64,000 nucleotides of DNA from Mycolicibacterium sp. (GCA_020637165.1 JACJWN010000006.1:186001-250000), one strand, 5' to 3'; numbered from the stretch's first letter, positions 34,377 through 43,605 are shown. Notes: a model not told the origin generated them from the sequence alone. Program-made: numbers and translations.

Positions 34377-34436
34377 CTAGCAGACGCTCCTGTCCACGGA
34401 CGGACGGGCGGCGGCATGACGCGCGGCGAACAACAT
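34377..34436 (-). CDS. whiB7 upstream leader peptide (19 aa)
   Basis: The ORF reads MLFAARHAAARPSVDRSVC and stops at TAG, 18 bases before the attenuator stem. The ATG is only seven bases after the -10 box, so the transcript is probably leaderless. Stalled or altered translation of such upstream ORFs is known to relieve attenuation of whiB7 when ribosome-targeting drugs are present. The 3' part of the ORF contains the antiterminator arm, which is the arrangement that model needs. Confidence 0.75.
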   Translation of the reverse strand: MLFAARHAAARPSVDRSVC

Positions 34437-34443
34437 GGGGATG

Positions 34444-34473
34444 AGGGTAGGGGGTCGCTCGCGGAAGGCGCAA
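34444..34473 (-). promoter_or_regulatory. whiB7 promoter (-35 TTGCGC, 18 bp, -10 TACCCT)
   Basis: The -35 is at 34468-34473 and the -10 at 34444-34449. An AT-rich run (AAAAA on the minus strand, 34478-34482) lies four bases upstream of the -35. That is the arrangement described for WhiB7-activated promoters, where the AT-hook binds the AT-rich step, so autoactivation is likely. Confidence 0.65.
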
Positions 34474-34518
34474 CCGGTTTTTGACCAGCGGTTTCGACCC
34501 GTGGCCGATACTGACTTC

Positions 34519-35091
34519 ATGCATGGCCAGCGTCGAGCGCCGACGATCCGACTGGCGACTCAGGCCGACATCCCCGCCCTGATGGCACTGAACAGGCGCT
34601 ATTACGTCGGCCACCTTGACCCCTCCGAGCGCTCCGAGGGCTTCCTGTCGGTCCTGCTGTCAACGGAGTGGTTCAACGACGCCGTCGACGCCAAGGGGAT
34701 TCATGTCGCCGAGGTGGACGGCGACATCGTCGGATTCATCGGGATGATCGAGGCTCCTTCACGCACCGCGGTCCCGGACGGCACGATCACCGCCACAGTG
34801 ATCGATTTGACCCGGGTGGTCGAGTTCAACGGGAAGCCAATCGCAGCGCAGCGCTGGGCATTTCGCGGGCCGGTCCTGGTTGACGAGTCGGCTCGCGGGA
34901 TGGGCATCTATTCGGCTTTCAACGCCGTGATGCGCGAGGCCTACGGCGACCGGTTCGACGTCGGTGTGCTCTTCGTGTCCGCCGACAACCCGCGGTCGCT
35001 GCACACCACGACCACCAAACTGGGAGCCACACCTCTCGCCGATTTCGACGTCGACGGCCGTCGGTACTGGCTACTGGCGTTCGAATTCTGA
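34519..35091 (+). CDS. GNAT-family N-acetyltransferase (190 aa)
   Basis: A GNAT fold is seen: 'TIRLATQADIPALMALNRRY' at the start, 'GIHVAEVDGDIVGFIGMIEA' (beta 2-4), 'GPVLVDESARGMGIYSAFNAV' (acetyl-CoA loop, altered Q/RxxGxG) and 'DNPRSLHTTTTKLGA' near the end. ATG 34519 is chosen because the conserved fold begins there; upstream in-frame codons run into the whiB7 leader. It diverges from whiB7. The substrate is unknown. A place in drug resistance is possible given the position but not shown by the sequence. Confidence 0.75.
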   Translation: MHGQRRAPTIRLATQADIPALMALNRRYYVGHLDPSERSEGFLSVLLSTEWFNDAVDAKGIHVAEVDGDIVGFIGMIEAPSRTAVPDGTITATVIDLTRVVEFNGKPIAAQRWAFRGPVLVDESARGMGIYSAFNAVMREAYGDRFDVGVLFVSADNPRSLHTTTTKLGATPLADFDVDGRRYWLLAFEF

Positions 35092-35101
35092 ACGCCGGCG
35101 G

Positions 35102-38050
35102 TCACACCTCGGTCCGCTCCGATGCGGAGGGCACAACCGGTTTTTCAACAGCCTCGTCGAGGTGCAGCAACGCCCGCACCGACGGCCTGGTTCCGTAGGG
35201 CCGCAGCATGGCGCTGGCGGGACGCGGACGCACCTTCAGCGGCCACCAGAACCAGCGGCCCATCAGCGCCGCGATCGAGGGCGTCATGAACGAGCGCACG
35301 ATCAGGGTGTCGAACAGCAGGCCGAGCCCGATGGTGGTGCCGATCTGGCCGAGCACCAGCAGATTGCTGAAGATGAACGATCCCATGGTGGCGGCGAACA
35401 CCAGCCCCGCCGAGGTGACCACCGCCCCCGTGGAGCCCATCGTGCGGATGATTCCGGTGTTCAGCCCGGCGGCGATCTCCTCCTTCAGCCGGGAGATCAC
35501 CAACAGGTTGTAGTCGGAACCGACCGCCAGCAGCAGGATGACGGCCAGCGCCAGCACGATCCAGTACAGGTCGATGCCGAAGATCTTCTCCCACACCAGA
35601 ACCGACAGCCCGAACGAGGCGCCCAGCGACAGCGCCACGGTGCCGACGATCACCACCGCGGCCACCAGGCTGCCGGTGATGAACATCATGATGAGCAGGA
35701 TCAGGCACAGCGCCGAGATGCCGGCGATCAGCAGGTCGTACTTTGCGCCATCCTGAATGTCCTTGTAGGTCGAGGCGGTGCCCGCCAGGTAGATGTTCGA
35801 GCCGGCCAGCGGGGTGCCCTTGAGCGCCTCGCGCACCGACTTGTCGATGGCCGGGATATGCGAAATGCCCTCCGGCGTGGCCGGATCCCCCTCGTGGGTG
35901 ATGATCATCCGGGCGGCGTGGCCGTCCGCCGAGAGGAACATCGACAGGCCGCGCTGGAACTCGGCATTGTCGAACACCTCCGGGGGCAGGTAGAACGAGC
36001 TGTCGTCCTTGGCCTCGTCGAAGGCCTGCCCCATCGCGTTGGCGTTCTTCAGCGCCTCGGCGGACTGGTCCAGCAGCCCGGACTGGGTGGCGTAGTTCTT
36101 CTCGGCCAGCGCCTTATTGCGCTCCTGGGAGGCGATCTGCTCGGGGATCAGCGCAAGGATCTCCGGCTGGACGGCGGTCAGCTTGTCCAACGCGGCGGTG
36201 ATGTCGTTGAACTGGTTACTGAGCTTGTCGACGCCATCGAGGGCGTCGAACAGCGAGCGGAACGTCGCGCAGACCGGGATGTCGAAACAGTGCGGCTCCC
36301 AATAGAAATAGTTGCGAATCGGCCGGAAGAAATCGTCGACGTTGGCGATCTTGTCGCGCAGGTCATTGATGGTCCCGACGGTCTCGTGGAACACCCGGGC
36401 CTGCTCATCGGTGGCCTCGCTGAGCTGCTGCTGGGCCGCGTACTGACGTTTGAGCAGCGCGATGGAGTTAGTGATCTCGTCCACCTGGGACAGCAGATTC
36501 TCGGCCTGGGCCTGCTGGAACGGCAGCGTCTCGATCTGCGTGGTGCTCTGCATGCTGAGTTGGAACGGGATCGAACTGTGCTCCAGCGGGGTACCCAGCG
36601 GCCGGGTGATCGACTGCACCATGGCCACCCCCGGGGTGCGGAAAACCTCCCTGGCGATCTTCTCCAGCACCAGCATGCTGGCCGGATTGCGCATGTCGTG
36701 GTCGGTCTCGATCATCAGCATCTCGGGGTTGAGTCGGGCCGCCGAGAAGTGGCGTTCGGCCGCGGCGTAGCCGACGTTGGCCGGCGAACTGGCCGGAAGG
36801 TAGGACCGGACGTTGTAACTGGTCTTGTAGCCGGGCAGCGCCAGGAGGCCGATCAGTGCCACCCCGACGGAGACCGCCAAGACAGGCCCGGGCCAGCGCA
36901 CGATCGTCGTGCCGACCCGCCGCCATCCCCGGGTGCGCATCGACCGCTTGGGGTCCAGCAGCCCGAAATGGCTGGCCATGGTCAGCACCGCCGGGGCCAG
37001 CGTCAGCGCGCCGAGCAGTGCCACCGCGATACCGATCGCGGCGGGAACGCCGAGGCTGTTGAAGTAGGGCAGCCGGGTGAAGGTCAGGCAGTACAGCGCG
37101 CCGACGATGGTCAGGCCCGAACCGAGCACGACGTGCGAGGTGCCGCGGTAGGTGGTGTAGAACGCCTCCTCCCGGCTCTCCCCCGCATGCCGGGCCTCGT
37201 GGTAGCGGCCGAGCAGGAAGATGGCGTAGTCGGTGCCCGCCGCGATGGACAGCAGGGTCAGCAGGTTGGTCGAGTACACCGACAGCCCAATGATGTCGTT
37301 GTGGGCCAGCACGGCGACCACGCCACGCGCCGAGGCCACCTCCAACAGCACCATCACCAGCGTCAGCACCACGCTGACCAGCGAGCGGTAGACCCACAGC
37401 AGCATCAGGAAGATCACCCCGAAGGTGATCATCGTGACTCTCTCGGAACCCTTTGAGCCGACGTCGAACTGGTCGGCGACCAGCGGGGAGGCGCCGGTGA
37501 CGTAGGCCTTGACACCCGGTGGCGCCGGGGTCTCGGCGACGATCTTGCGAACGGCCCGGACCGATTCGTCGGACAGCCCCTCGCCCTGATTTCCGGCGAG
37601 GTAGACCTGGGTGTAGGCGGCCTTGCCGTCCGGACTCTGCGACCCGGCCGCGGTGAGCGGGTCACCCCAGAAGTTCTGGACGTGCTGGACGTGTTCGGTG
37701 TCGCGGGTCAGCTTGCCGATCAGCGTGTCGTAGTAATCGTGCGCCGCGGCGCCCAGCGGTTGATCGCCCTCCAGCACGATCATCGCCGCACTGTCGGAGT
37801 TGAACTCGTTGAACACCTTCCCGATGTGCTTCATCGCGATCATCGACGGTGCGTCCTGGGCGCTGAGCGCCACGTTGTGCGCCTCGGCGACCTTCTCCAG
37901 CCGGGGCACCGAGGAGTTGGTCAGCGCGGCCAGGGCCAGCCAGGCCAGGAAGATCGGCACGCTCAGCCGCCGGATGGTCGTGGCCACGCTGCGCCCCAGG
38001 CGCGAATCCGCGCTGCGCCCGAAGCGGGACTCCTTGCCGCGCCGGCTCAT
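35102..38050 (-). CDS. MmpL-family RND transporter, copy 1 (982 aa)
   Basis: It has twelve membrane segments in two RND halves, each with its conserved charged TM motif ('GTDYAIFLLGRYHEAR' and 'GSDYNLLVISRLKEE'). Between them lies a long helical periplasmic insert with two cysteines ('PHCFDIPVC'), typical of MmpL4/MmpL5. Such proteins export lipids, siderophores or drugs by proton exchange. It starts inside the mmpS stop (ATGA overlap). The whole five-gene set (mmpS-mmpL-tetR-mmpS-mmpL) could be one transcript. Confidence 0.9.
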   Translation of the reverse strand: MSRRGKESRFGRSADSRLGRSVATTIRRLSVPIFLAWLALAALTNSSVPRLEKVAEAHNVALSAQDAPSMIAMKHIGKVFNEFNSDSAAMIVLEGDQPLGAAAHDYYDTLIGKLTRDTEHVQHVQNFWGDPLTAAGSQSPDGKAAYTQVYLAGNQGEGLSDESVRAVRKIVAETPAPPGVKAYVTGASPLVADQFDVGSKGSERVTMITFGVIFLMLLWVYRSLVSVVLTLVMVLLEVASARGVVAVLAHNDIIGLSVYSTNLLTLLSIAAGTDYAIFLLGRYHEARHAGESREEAFYTTYRGTSHVVLGSGLTIVGALYCLTFTRLPYFNSLGVPAAIGIAVALLGALTLAPAVLTMASHFGLLDPKRSMRTRGWRRVGTTIVRWPGPVLAVSVGVALIGLLALPGYKTSYNVRSYLPASSPANVGYAAAERHFSAARLNPEMLMIETDHDMRNPASMLVLEKIAREVFRTPGVAMVQSITRPLGTPLEHSSIPFQLSMQSTTQIETLPFQQAQAENLLSQVDEITNSIALLKRQYAAQQQLSEATDEQARVFHETVGTINDLRDKIANVDDFFRPIRNYFYWEPHCFDIPVCATFRSLFDALDGVDKLSNQFNDITAALDKLTAVQPEILALIPEQIASQERNKALAEKNYATQSGLLDQSAEALKNANAMGQAFDEAKDDSSFYLPPEVFDNAEFQRGLSMFLSADGHAARMIITHEGDPATPEGISHIPAIDKSVREALKGTPLAGSNIYLAGTASTYKDIQDGAKYDLLIAGISALCLILLIMMFITGSLVAAVVIVGTVALSLGASFGLSVLVWEKIFGIDLYWIVLALAVILLLAVGSDYNLLVISRLKEEIAAGLNTGIIRTMGSTGAVVTSAGLVFAATMGSFIFSNLLVLGQIGTTIGLGLLFDTLIVRSFMTPSIAALMGRWFWWPLKVRPRPASAMLRPYGTRPSVRALLHLDEAVEKPVVPSASERTEV

Positions 38051-38481
38051 CCGGATTTGTCCAGACAGGAGACGTAGCCGCTGGGGATGTCGACCACGCG
38101 CTGCACCTTGACCTCACCGTCGATAATGATCCGGCACCCCAGGAAACTGCCGTCGCTCTGGGCCATGACGTTGGCGATCACCGCCGGAGTGGTCGTGGAG
38201 TCCCGATAGGACCAGGGCAACGTGGCGGTCTCGACGTGCTGCGGGTTGGCATGGACGTCGGTGTAGCTGATCATCGCTATCGCCCCCCGGTCGCCGAACA
38301 CTTCGAATACGACGTCCTTGGGGTTGAACGGGACGATCTCGTCGGCTCCCCCGCCCGGGGTGGCGGTGCTGTGGTGGGAGCCGAACTCGCCGTGCAGGCG
38401 GTAAACGGCGAAACCGCCGACGCCGACCACTAAGACCGCGACGATCGGCATCCAGCCTCGCCTGACCAGCCTCCCGAGCAC
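38047..38481 (-). CDS. MmpS-family accessory protein, copy 1 (144 aa)
   Basis: One N-terminal membrane segment ('MPIVAVLVVGVGGFAVYRLHG') is followed by an MmpS beta domain ('PFNPKDVVFEVFG', 'ISYTDVHANPQHV', 'LPWSYRDSTTTP', 'GCRIIIDGEVKVQR') ending 'CLDKSG'. It partners MmpL copy 1, with which it overlaps by 4 bp. The start is GTG 38481; ATG 38451 is possible. Confidence 0.88.
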   Translation of the reverse strand: MLGRLVRRGWMPIVAVLVVGVGGFAVYRLHGEFGSHHSTATPGGGADEIVPFNPKDVVFEVFGDRGAIAMISYTDVHANPQHVETATLPWSYRDSTTTPAVIANVMAQSDGSFLGCRIIIDGEVKVQRVVDIPSGYVSCLDKSG

Positions 38482-38484
38482 AGA

Positions 38485-38510
38485 CGATAGAGTACTGAAC
38501 CGTACCGTTT
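38485..38510. promoter_or_regulatory. Candidate TetR operator upstream of mmpS copy 1
   Basis: The 40 bp between tetR and mmpS contains AGTACTGAACCGTACCG, with two GTAC palindromes and inverted AAC/GTT ends. A related AGTAC...GTACT motif lies before mmpS copy 2 (42398-42408). The shared motif next to both pairs suggests a common repressor, probably the TetR encoded between them. Weak by itself. Confidence 0.35.
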
Positions 38511-38520
38511 CGTGCGGGAT

Positions 38521-39075
38521 TTACCGCCTCAGACTCGGCATCATCACCTCGTCGACGAGGGCGGTCACCGTACTCCGGGTGGCCGGACGGTCCGCGATGA
38601 CCGCGCGGAACACCAGATAGCCCGGCAGCAGGTCCCAGAGGTCGTCGTTGATCGCCTCGGGGTTGATCTCGCCGCGCTCCACGGCCTGGACCAGAACGTG
38701 TCTGACGAGTTTCTTGCGCCGGGCGAGGATCTGGTGCCGCATGACCTGATTGAGGGCGGGATTGCGGGTGGTCTCGACCAGCACGGCGCGCATGGTCGGC
38801 GCGTGCGCCCGGGCCTGCCGGGCGATCATCTCGCCGATCTCGATCAGATCGGTGCGCAGGTCGCCGGTCTCGGGGGCCTTGTCCAGCTGGTTGACACCCT
38901 CCATCACCGCCGCGAGCACCAGTTCGGCCTTGGTGGGCCAGCGCCGGTACATGGTGGCCTTGCTGGCCCTCGCGGTGGCGGCGACCTCGTCGACGGTCAA
39001 ACCGTCATAACCACGTTCCTGCAGCAGTTGCAGTGTGACGGCGAGCAGCTCACTCTCGCGCGCCGTATGGGTCAT
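38521..39075 (-). CDS. TetR-family regulator between the two mmpS/mmpL pairs (184 aa)
   Basis: TetR HTH: 'LLQERGYDGLTVDEVAATARASKATMYRRWPTK' region (split helix-turn-helix, residues about 15-50), then a ligand-binding helical domain. The start ATG at 39075 overlaps the TGA of the upstream mmpL (ATGA), so it is coupled to the efflux genes. It probably represses both mmpS/mmpL pairs. The shared AGTAC/GTAC motif upstream of both is the candidate site. Confidence 0.85.
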   Translation of the reverse strand: MTHTARESELLAVTLQLLQERGYDGLTVDEVAATARASKATMYRRWPTKAELVLAAVMEGVNQLDKAPETGDLRTDLIEIGEMIARQARAHAPTMRAVLVETTRNPALNQVMRHQILARRKKLVRHVLVQAVERGEINPEAINDDLWDLLPGYLVFRAVIADRPATRSTVTALVDEVMMPSLRR

Positions 39076-41939
39076 CCGTCGCTGCCCAGCAGCTTGCGCA
39101 CCGACGGCCGGGTTCCATACGGCCGCAACATGATGCTGGCCGGGCGCGGCCGCACCTTCAGCGGCCACCAGAACCACCGGCCCAGCAGCGCGGCGATCGA
39201 GGGTGTCATGAACGAGCGCACGATCAGGGTGTCGAAGATCAGGCCGACGCCGATGGTGGTGCCGATCTGGGCCAGCACCATCAGGTCCCCGACGACGAAA
39301 CCGCACATGGTGAAGGCGAACACCAGTCCCGCCGCGGTGACCACCGACCCCGTCCCGGCCATCGTCCGGATCAGCCCGGTGTTCAGGCCCGCGCCGATCT
39401 CCTCCTTGAACCGGGAGATCACCAGCAGGTTATAGTCCGACCCCACCGCCAGCAGGATGATGATGGCCAGCGCCAGCACGATCCAGTACAGCTGGATACC
39501 CAGCAGGTGCTGCCAGATCAGCACCGACAGCCCGAACGAGGCACCCAGCGAGAGCACCACCGTGCCGACGATGACCATCGCGGCCACCACGCTGCGGGTC
39601 ACGAACATCATGATCAGCAGGATCAGGCTGACCGCGGCGATGATGACCATCATCAGGTCGTACTTGGCCATATCGCGGGCGTCCTTGTAGGCCGAGGCGG
39701 TGCCGCTGATGTAGATGCTCGACCCGGCCAGCGGGGTGCCCTTGAGGGCTTCCTGGGCGGACTGGCGGATCGGGTCGATATGCGAGATGCCCTTGGTCGT
39801 GGCCGGATCGGTGTCGTGGGTGATGATCATCCGCGCGGCGTGGCCGTCCGGGGACAGGAACAGCTTCATACCGCGCTTGAACTCGGAGTTGTCGAACACC
39901 TCCGGCGGGAGGTAGAAGGTGCTGTCGTCCTTGGCCTCGTCGAAGGCCTGCCCCATCGCGTCGGCGTTCTTCAGCGCCTCGGCCGACTGCTCCAGCAGCC
40001 CGGACTGGGTGGCGTAGTTCTTCTCCACCAGCGCCTTGTTGCGTTCCTGGGAGGCGATCTGCTCGGGGATCAGCGCCAGGATCTCCGGCTGCACGGCGGT
40101 CAGTTTGTCGATGGCCGCGGTGATCCCGTCGAACTGGGTGGTGAGTCTGTCGATGCCGTCCAGGGCGTCGAACAGCGACCGGAACGTCCAACAGACCGGG
40201 ATGTCGTAACAGTGCGGTTCCCAGTAGAAATAGTTGCGGATCGGCCGGAAGAAGTCGTCGACGTTGGCGATCTTGTCGCGCAGTTCGTTCATGGTGTCGA
40301 CGGTCTCGTGGAACACCCGGGACTGCTCGTCGGTGGCATCGCTGAGCTGCTGCTGGGCGACGTACTGGCGCTTGAGCAGGTCGATGGAGGTGCTGATCTC
40401 GCTGATCTGATCCAGCAGATCCTGTGCCTGGGACTGCTGGAAGGGCAGGTTCTGAATCTGGGCGGAACTCTGCGCGCTCATCTGGAAGCCCAGCGAGCTG
40501 TGATCCAGCGGTGTGCCCAGCGGCCGGGTGATGGACTGCACCATGGCCACCCCCGGCGTGCGGAAGACCTCCTTGGCGATCTTCTCCAGGACGATCATGT
40601 TGGCCGGGGTGCGCAGATCCTTGTCGGATTCGACCATCAGCACCTCGGGGTTGAGTCGGGCCGCCGAGAAGTGCCGTTCGGCCGCCGCGTAGCCCACCTT
40701 GGCCGGCGCCCAGTCCGGCATGTAGTGCCGGGCGTCGTAGCTGGTCTTGTACCCGGGCAGCGCCAGCAGCCCGATCAGGGCCACCGCGATCGAGGTCACC
40801 AGGACCGGCCCCGGCCAGCGCACGATGGCGGTGCCGATGCGCCGCCAGCCGCGGGTCCGCATGGCACGTTTGGGGTCGAACAGGCCGATGTGGCTGCCCA
40901 TGGTGATGACGGCCGGCGTCAGGGTCAGCGAGGCCACCAGGGTGACCAGCACGCCCAGGCCTGCCGGAATGCCCAGGCTCTGGAAGTAGGGCGTGCGGGT
41001 GAAGCGAAGGCAGAACACCGCGGCGGCGACGGTCAGGCCGGACCCGATGATGACGTGCGCGGTGGAGCGGTACATCGTGTAGTAGGCCGCCTGGCGATCC
41101 TCCCCGGCCTGGCGCGCCTCCTGATAGCGGCCCAGCAGGAAGATCGCGTAGTCGGTGGCGGCCGCGATCGCCAGCAGCGTCAGCAGATTGGTCGCATACG
41201 TCGACAGCGGGATGACGCCGACGTGGCCGAGGAAGGCGACCAGCCCGCGGGCGGCGGCCACCTGGATCGCGACGGCCAGCAGGGTGAGCAGCGTGGTGGT
41301 GATGGACCGGTAGACGATGAGCAGCATCAGTGCGATGACGCCGAAGGTCAGCCCGGTGACCTTGAGGTGGCCGCCCTCGCCGACCGCGAACTCGTCGGCC
41401 ACCAGCGCGGCCGGGCCGCTGACGTAGGCCTTCACTCCCGGCGGGGACGGGGTGTCAGCGACGATCTCGCGGACCGAGGCCACCGACTCGTTGGCCTGGC
41501 TGCTGCCGGCGTCGCCGTCCAGATACACCTGGATGAGGGCGGCCTTGCCGTCATTGCTCTGCGAACCCGCCGCGGTCAGCGGGTCACCCCAGAAGTACTG
41601 CACGTGCTGGACGTGGGCGGTGTCGGCCTGCATCCGCTCCACCAGGGCGTCGCCGAAGCGGTGGGCGGCGTCGCCCAGCGGCTGATCGCCCTCGATGACC
41701 AGGGTGACCAGGCTGTCGGTGTCGTACTCGCCGAACGTCGTTCCGACGCGCTTGGCCGCGATGAGCGACGGGGCGTCCTTGGCGCTCTGGGCGACGTTGT
41801 GGATGCGCCCGATCTCCTCCAGCGGCGGGATCAGGGCGTTACTCGAGGCCGCCAGCGCCAGCCAGATGATCGCGATCGGGATGGACAGCCGCCGGATCAG
41901 GCGCGGCACGAAGGAGGGGCCGCCGTTCCCTGTGCTCAT
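39072..41939 (-). CDS. MmpL-family RND transporter, copy 2 (955 aa)
   Basis: It has the same design as copy 1: 'IPIAIIWLALAASSNALIPP' first membrane segment, 'ATDYAIFLLGRYQEAR' and 'GSDYNLLVISRFKEE' charged motifs, and the two-cysteine helical insert ('PHCYDIPVC'). It is closely related to copy 1 throughout, so the pairs arose by duplication or are old paralogues brought together. ATG 41939 overlaps the mmpS stop. Its own stop overlaps the tetR start. Confidence 0.9.
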   Translation of the reverse strand: MSTGNGGPSFVPRLIRRLSIPIAIIWLALAASSNALIPPLEEIGRIHNVAQSAKDAPSLIAAKRVGTTFGEYDTDSLVTLVIEGDQPLGDAAHRFGDALVERMQADTAHVQHVQYFWGDPLTAAGSQSNDGKAALIQVYLDGDAGSSQANESVASVREIVADTPSPPGVKAYVSGPAALVADEFAVGEGGHLKVTGLTFGVIALMLLIVYRSITTTLLTLLAVAIQVAAARGLVAFLGHVGVIPLSTYATNLLTLLAIAAATDYAIFLLGRYQEARQAGEDRQAAYYTMYRSTAHVIIGSGLTVAAAVFCLRFTRTPYFQSLGIPAGLGVLVTLVASLTLTPAVITMGSHIGLFDPKRAMRTRGWRRIGTAIVRWPGPVLVTSIAVALIGLLALPGYKTSYDARHYMPDWAPAKVGYAAAERHFSAARLNPEVLMVESDKDLRTPANMIVLEKIAKEVFRTPGVAMVQSITRPLGTPLDHSSLGFQMSAQSSAQIQNLPFQQSQAQDLLDQISEISTSIDLLKRQYVAQQQLSDATDEQSRVFHETVDTMNELRDKIANVDDFFRPIRNYFYWEPHCYDIPVCWTFRSLFDALDGIDRLTTQFDGITAAIDKLTAVQPEILALIPEQIASQERNKALVEKNYATQSGLLEQSAEALKNADAMGQAFDEAKDDSTFYLPPEVFDNSEFKRGMKLFLSPDGHAARMIITHDTDPATTKGISHIDPIRQSAQEALKGTPLAGSSIYISGTASAYKDARDMAKYDLMMVIIAAVSLILLIMMFVTRSVVAAMVIVGTVVLSLGASFGLSVLIWQHLLGIQLYWIVLALAIIILLAVGSDYNLLVISRFKEEIGAGLNTGLIRTMAGTGSVVTAAGLVFAFTMCGFVVGDLMVLAQIGTTIGVGLIFDTLIVRSFMTPSIAALLGRWFWWPLKVRPRPASIMLRPYGTRPSVRKLLGSDG

Positions 41940-42379
41940 CCGGACTTGTCCAGACAGTAGACGTAGGCGTCGGGCATGGTGACCGTGCGCTCGGCCTTGA
42001 CCACCCCGTCGATCGTGATCCGGCAACCCAGGGTGCTCCCATTGCTCTGCGCCTGGACGTTGACCAGCACCGCCGGGGTGGTCGTCGAGTCGTTGTAGGA
42101 CCACGGCAGCGGGGCGTTGTCGACGCGCTGCGGGTGGGCCTCAACGTCGGTGTAGGTGATGGTGGCCGTCGCCCCGGGCTGGCCGAACACTTCGAGCTGA
42201 ACGCGCTTGGGGTTGAACGGGACGATCTGGTCGGCGGCTCCGGCCGGCGTCGCGACGTCCAGCGTGCCGAAGGCCCCGTGCAGCCGGTAGACGGCGAAGG
42301 CGGCCAGCGCGACGACCCCGATCGTCACCCAGACCAGCCAGCCACGGGCGAACGCTGAGGTCAGGGATCGACGCTTCAC
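41936..42379 (-). CDS. MmpS-family accessory protein, copy 2 (147 aa)
   Basis: A membrane segment ('WLVWVTIGVVALAAFAVYRL') is followed by an MmpS domain ('PFNPKRVQLEVFG', 'ITYTDVEAHPQRV', 'LPWSYNDSTTTP', 'GCRITIDGVVKAER') ending 'CLDKSG' like copy 1. GTG 42379 is preferred because GGAGG lies eight bases upstream; GTG 42412 in frame has no clear ribosome site. It is the first gene of the five-gene efflux cluster. Confidence 0.85.
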   Translation of the reverse strand: MKRRSLTSAFARGWLVWVTIGVVALAAFAVYRLHGAFGTLDVATPAGAADQIVPFNPKRVQLEVFGQPGATATITYTDVEAHPQRVDNAPLPWSYNDSTTTPAVLVNVQAQSNGSTLGCRITIDGVVKAERTVTMPDAYVYCLDKSG

Positions 42380-42397
42380 CCGACGGCCTCCACGCGC

Positions 42398-42408
42398 AGT
42401 ACGGTACT
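42398..42408. promoter_or_regulatory. Candidate operator upstream of mmpS copy 2
   Basis: AGTACGGTACT is an inverted repeat with 5-bp arms around one base, 18 bp before the chosen mmpS start. It is similar to the AGTAC/GTAC motif before mmpS copy 1. Confidence 0.35.
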
Positions 42409-42436
42409 TCACCGTCGCGTCGGCGGCCGCCTCAGA

Positions 42437-42841
42437 TCAGGCGCGCGCCGGTGACGGATTCCTGTCGAGCATCAGCTGTCCGGCGATGATCAGGCTGGCG
42501 AAGGCGAAGATCAGTGCCGAGGCGACCCAGGCCAGCGCCTGGCCGGTGTGGCCGTAGAGGCGGGGCACGAATCCGATCGCGAGGCCGTCGAAGAGCATCG
42601 CCCCGGCGGCCGCCCAGATGAAGGTCCCGCGCTGATCCAGATGGCGCACCCGGGCAATCCATTGCAGGAACCACACGGTGGGCGGCGCCGCCAGCGCACC
42701 GGCCAGATAGGCGACGGCCCGCCACTGCCCCTCGAGAAACAGTACGTCGGGCAGCAGGCTGATGATGACGGCGAATCCGAGTGCGACGAGCGCACCCACC
42801 ACCAAACCGGTGACCGTTGTCGTGGCACCCCGTTCGTCCAT
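42437..42841 (-). CDS. Small membrane protein with four helices, unknown function (134 aa)
   Basis: Four hydrophobic segments are visible: '[20 protein letters not shown]', '[20 protein letters not shown]', '[20 protein letters not shown]' and '[20 protein letters not shown]'. It resembles small conserved actinobacterial membrane proteins of the DUF5367 kind, though that name is uncertain. ATG 42841 is chosen because the upstream frame runs through the palindromic operator. It is divergent from a tetR gene with 72 bp between, so it is the probable target of that repressor. Confidence 0.7.
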   Translation of the reverse strand: MDERGATTTVTGLVVGALVALGFAVIISLLPDVLFLEGQWRAVAYLAGALAAPPTVWFLQWIARVRHLDQRGTFIWAAAGAMLFDGLAIGFVPRLYGHTGQALAWVASALIFAFASLIIAGQLMLDRNPSPARA

Positions 42842-42860
42842 CGTCCAGACCCCTCCCGCA

Positions 42861-42880
42861 TTTGTAGTGAGAACTACAAA
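42861..42880. promoter_or_regulatory. TetR operator palindrome TTTGTAGT-GAGA-ACTACAAA
   Basis: A perfect inverted repeat with 8-bp arms and a 4-bp centre, midway between the divergent membrane-protein and tetR genes. This is the classic position for a TetR autoregulatory site. Confidence 0.75.
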
Positions 42881-42913
42881 CAGCGTAGGCGGTCCGGTGA
42901 CTACGATCAAGCG

Positions 42914-43453
42914 GTGGGCTACAAGCACTCTCGGGAGGAGCTCCTCGAGGCGGCGGCCACCCTGGCGACGACATCGGGAATCGGTGCCCTGACCTTCAGC
43001 AGGGTCGGCGCGAGCCTCGGCATCAGCGACCGAACCGTCGTCTACTACTTCCCCACCAAGTCCGACATGATCGCCGCGGTCATCGGCGCGCTGGGCGATC
43101 GCCTGCAGGGGACGCTGGCCGGCGCCTTCGGCGACACCGCCCTGCCCATGGTCGAGTTGCAGCGCAAGGCCTGGCCGGTGCTGGCCTCCCCGGCCGCCGA
43201 CCCGATTCTCGCGGTGTTCTTCGAGATCATCGGGCTGGCCAGCGCCCGTCGCGAGCCCTACGCCGCCCTTGCGCCCCGGCTCCTGGGCGCCTGGGTGGAC
43301 TGGATCGAGCCGCGGATCGCCGCCCCCACCCCGGCCGAACGCCGCCGGCAGGCGCTGGCCACCGTCGCCGCACTCGACGGTTTGCTGCTGGTGCGCCGGA
43401 TCGCGGGCTCCCGGGCGGCCGGTGCGGCGGCCCGGGAACTCGGCCTGGCCTGA
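42914..43453 (+). CDS. TetR-family regulator (179 aa)
   Basis: The HTH region reads '[20 protein letters not shown]', then '[20 protein letters not shown]'. The rest is a helical ligand domain. The start is GTG 42914, just after the operator; longer in-frame extensions would cross the operator and the divergent gene. It probably represses itself and the divergent four-helix membrane protein. Confidence 0.83.
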   Translation: MGYKHSREELLEAAATLATTSGIGALTFSRVGASLGISDRTVVYYFPTKSDMIAAVIGALGDRLQGTLAGAFGDTALPMVELQRKAWPVLASPAADPILAVFFEIIGLASARREPYAALAPRLLGAWVDWIEPRIAAPTPAERRRQALATVAALDGLLLVRRIAGSRAAGAAARELGLA

Positions 43454-43605
43454 GTCGCCCCGGGTTTGTCCCCCGATCGGGGGACCCCCGGATTCACCCT
43501 GCGACCAGTCCGTTCGGTGGATATGGCAAGGTGCGCGGGGACGGAAAAATTACTCCCATCAGAGCGGCTGGATCCCCCAGCGGCCCAGGGTTCAGGAGCA
43601 TGATC

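Noticed and set aside
34964-37456. 830-aa plus-strand open frame
   Set aside because: It lies entirely antisense to mmpL copy 1. Its protein is rich in Arg/Gly/His/Gln without motifs, typical of a reverse-frame shadow in high-GC DNA.
39507-41960. 817-aa plus-strand open frame
   Set aside because: Antisense to mmpL copy 2, same low-information composition.
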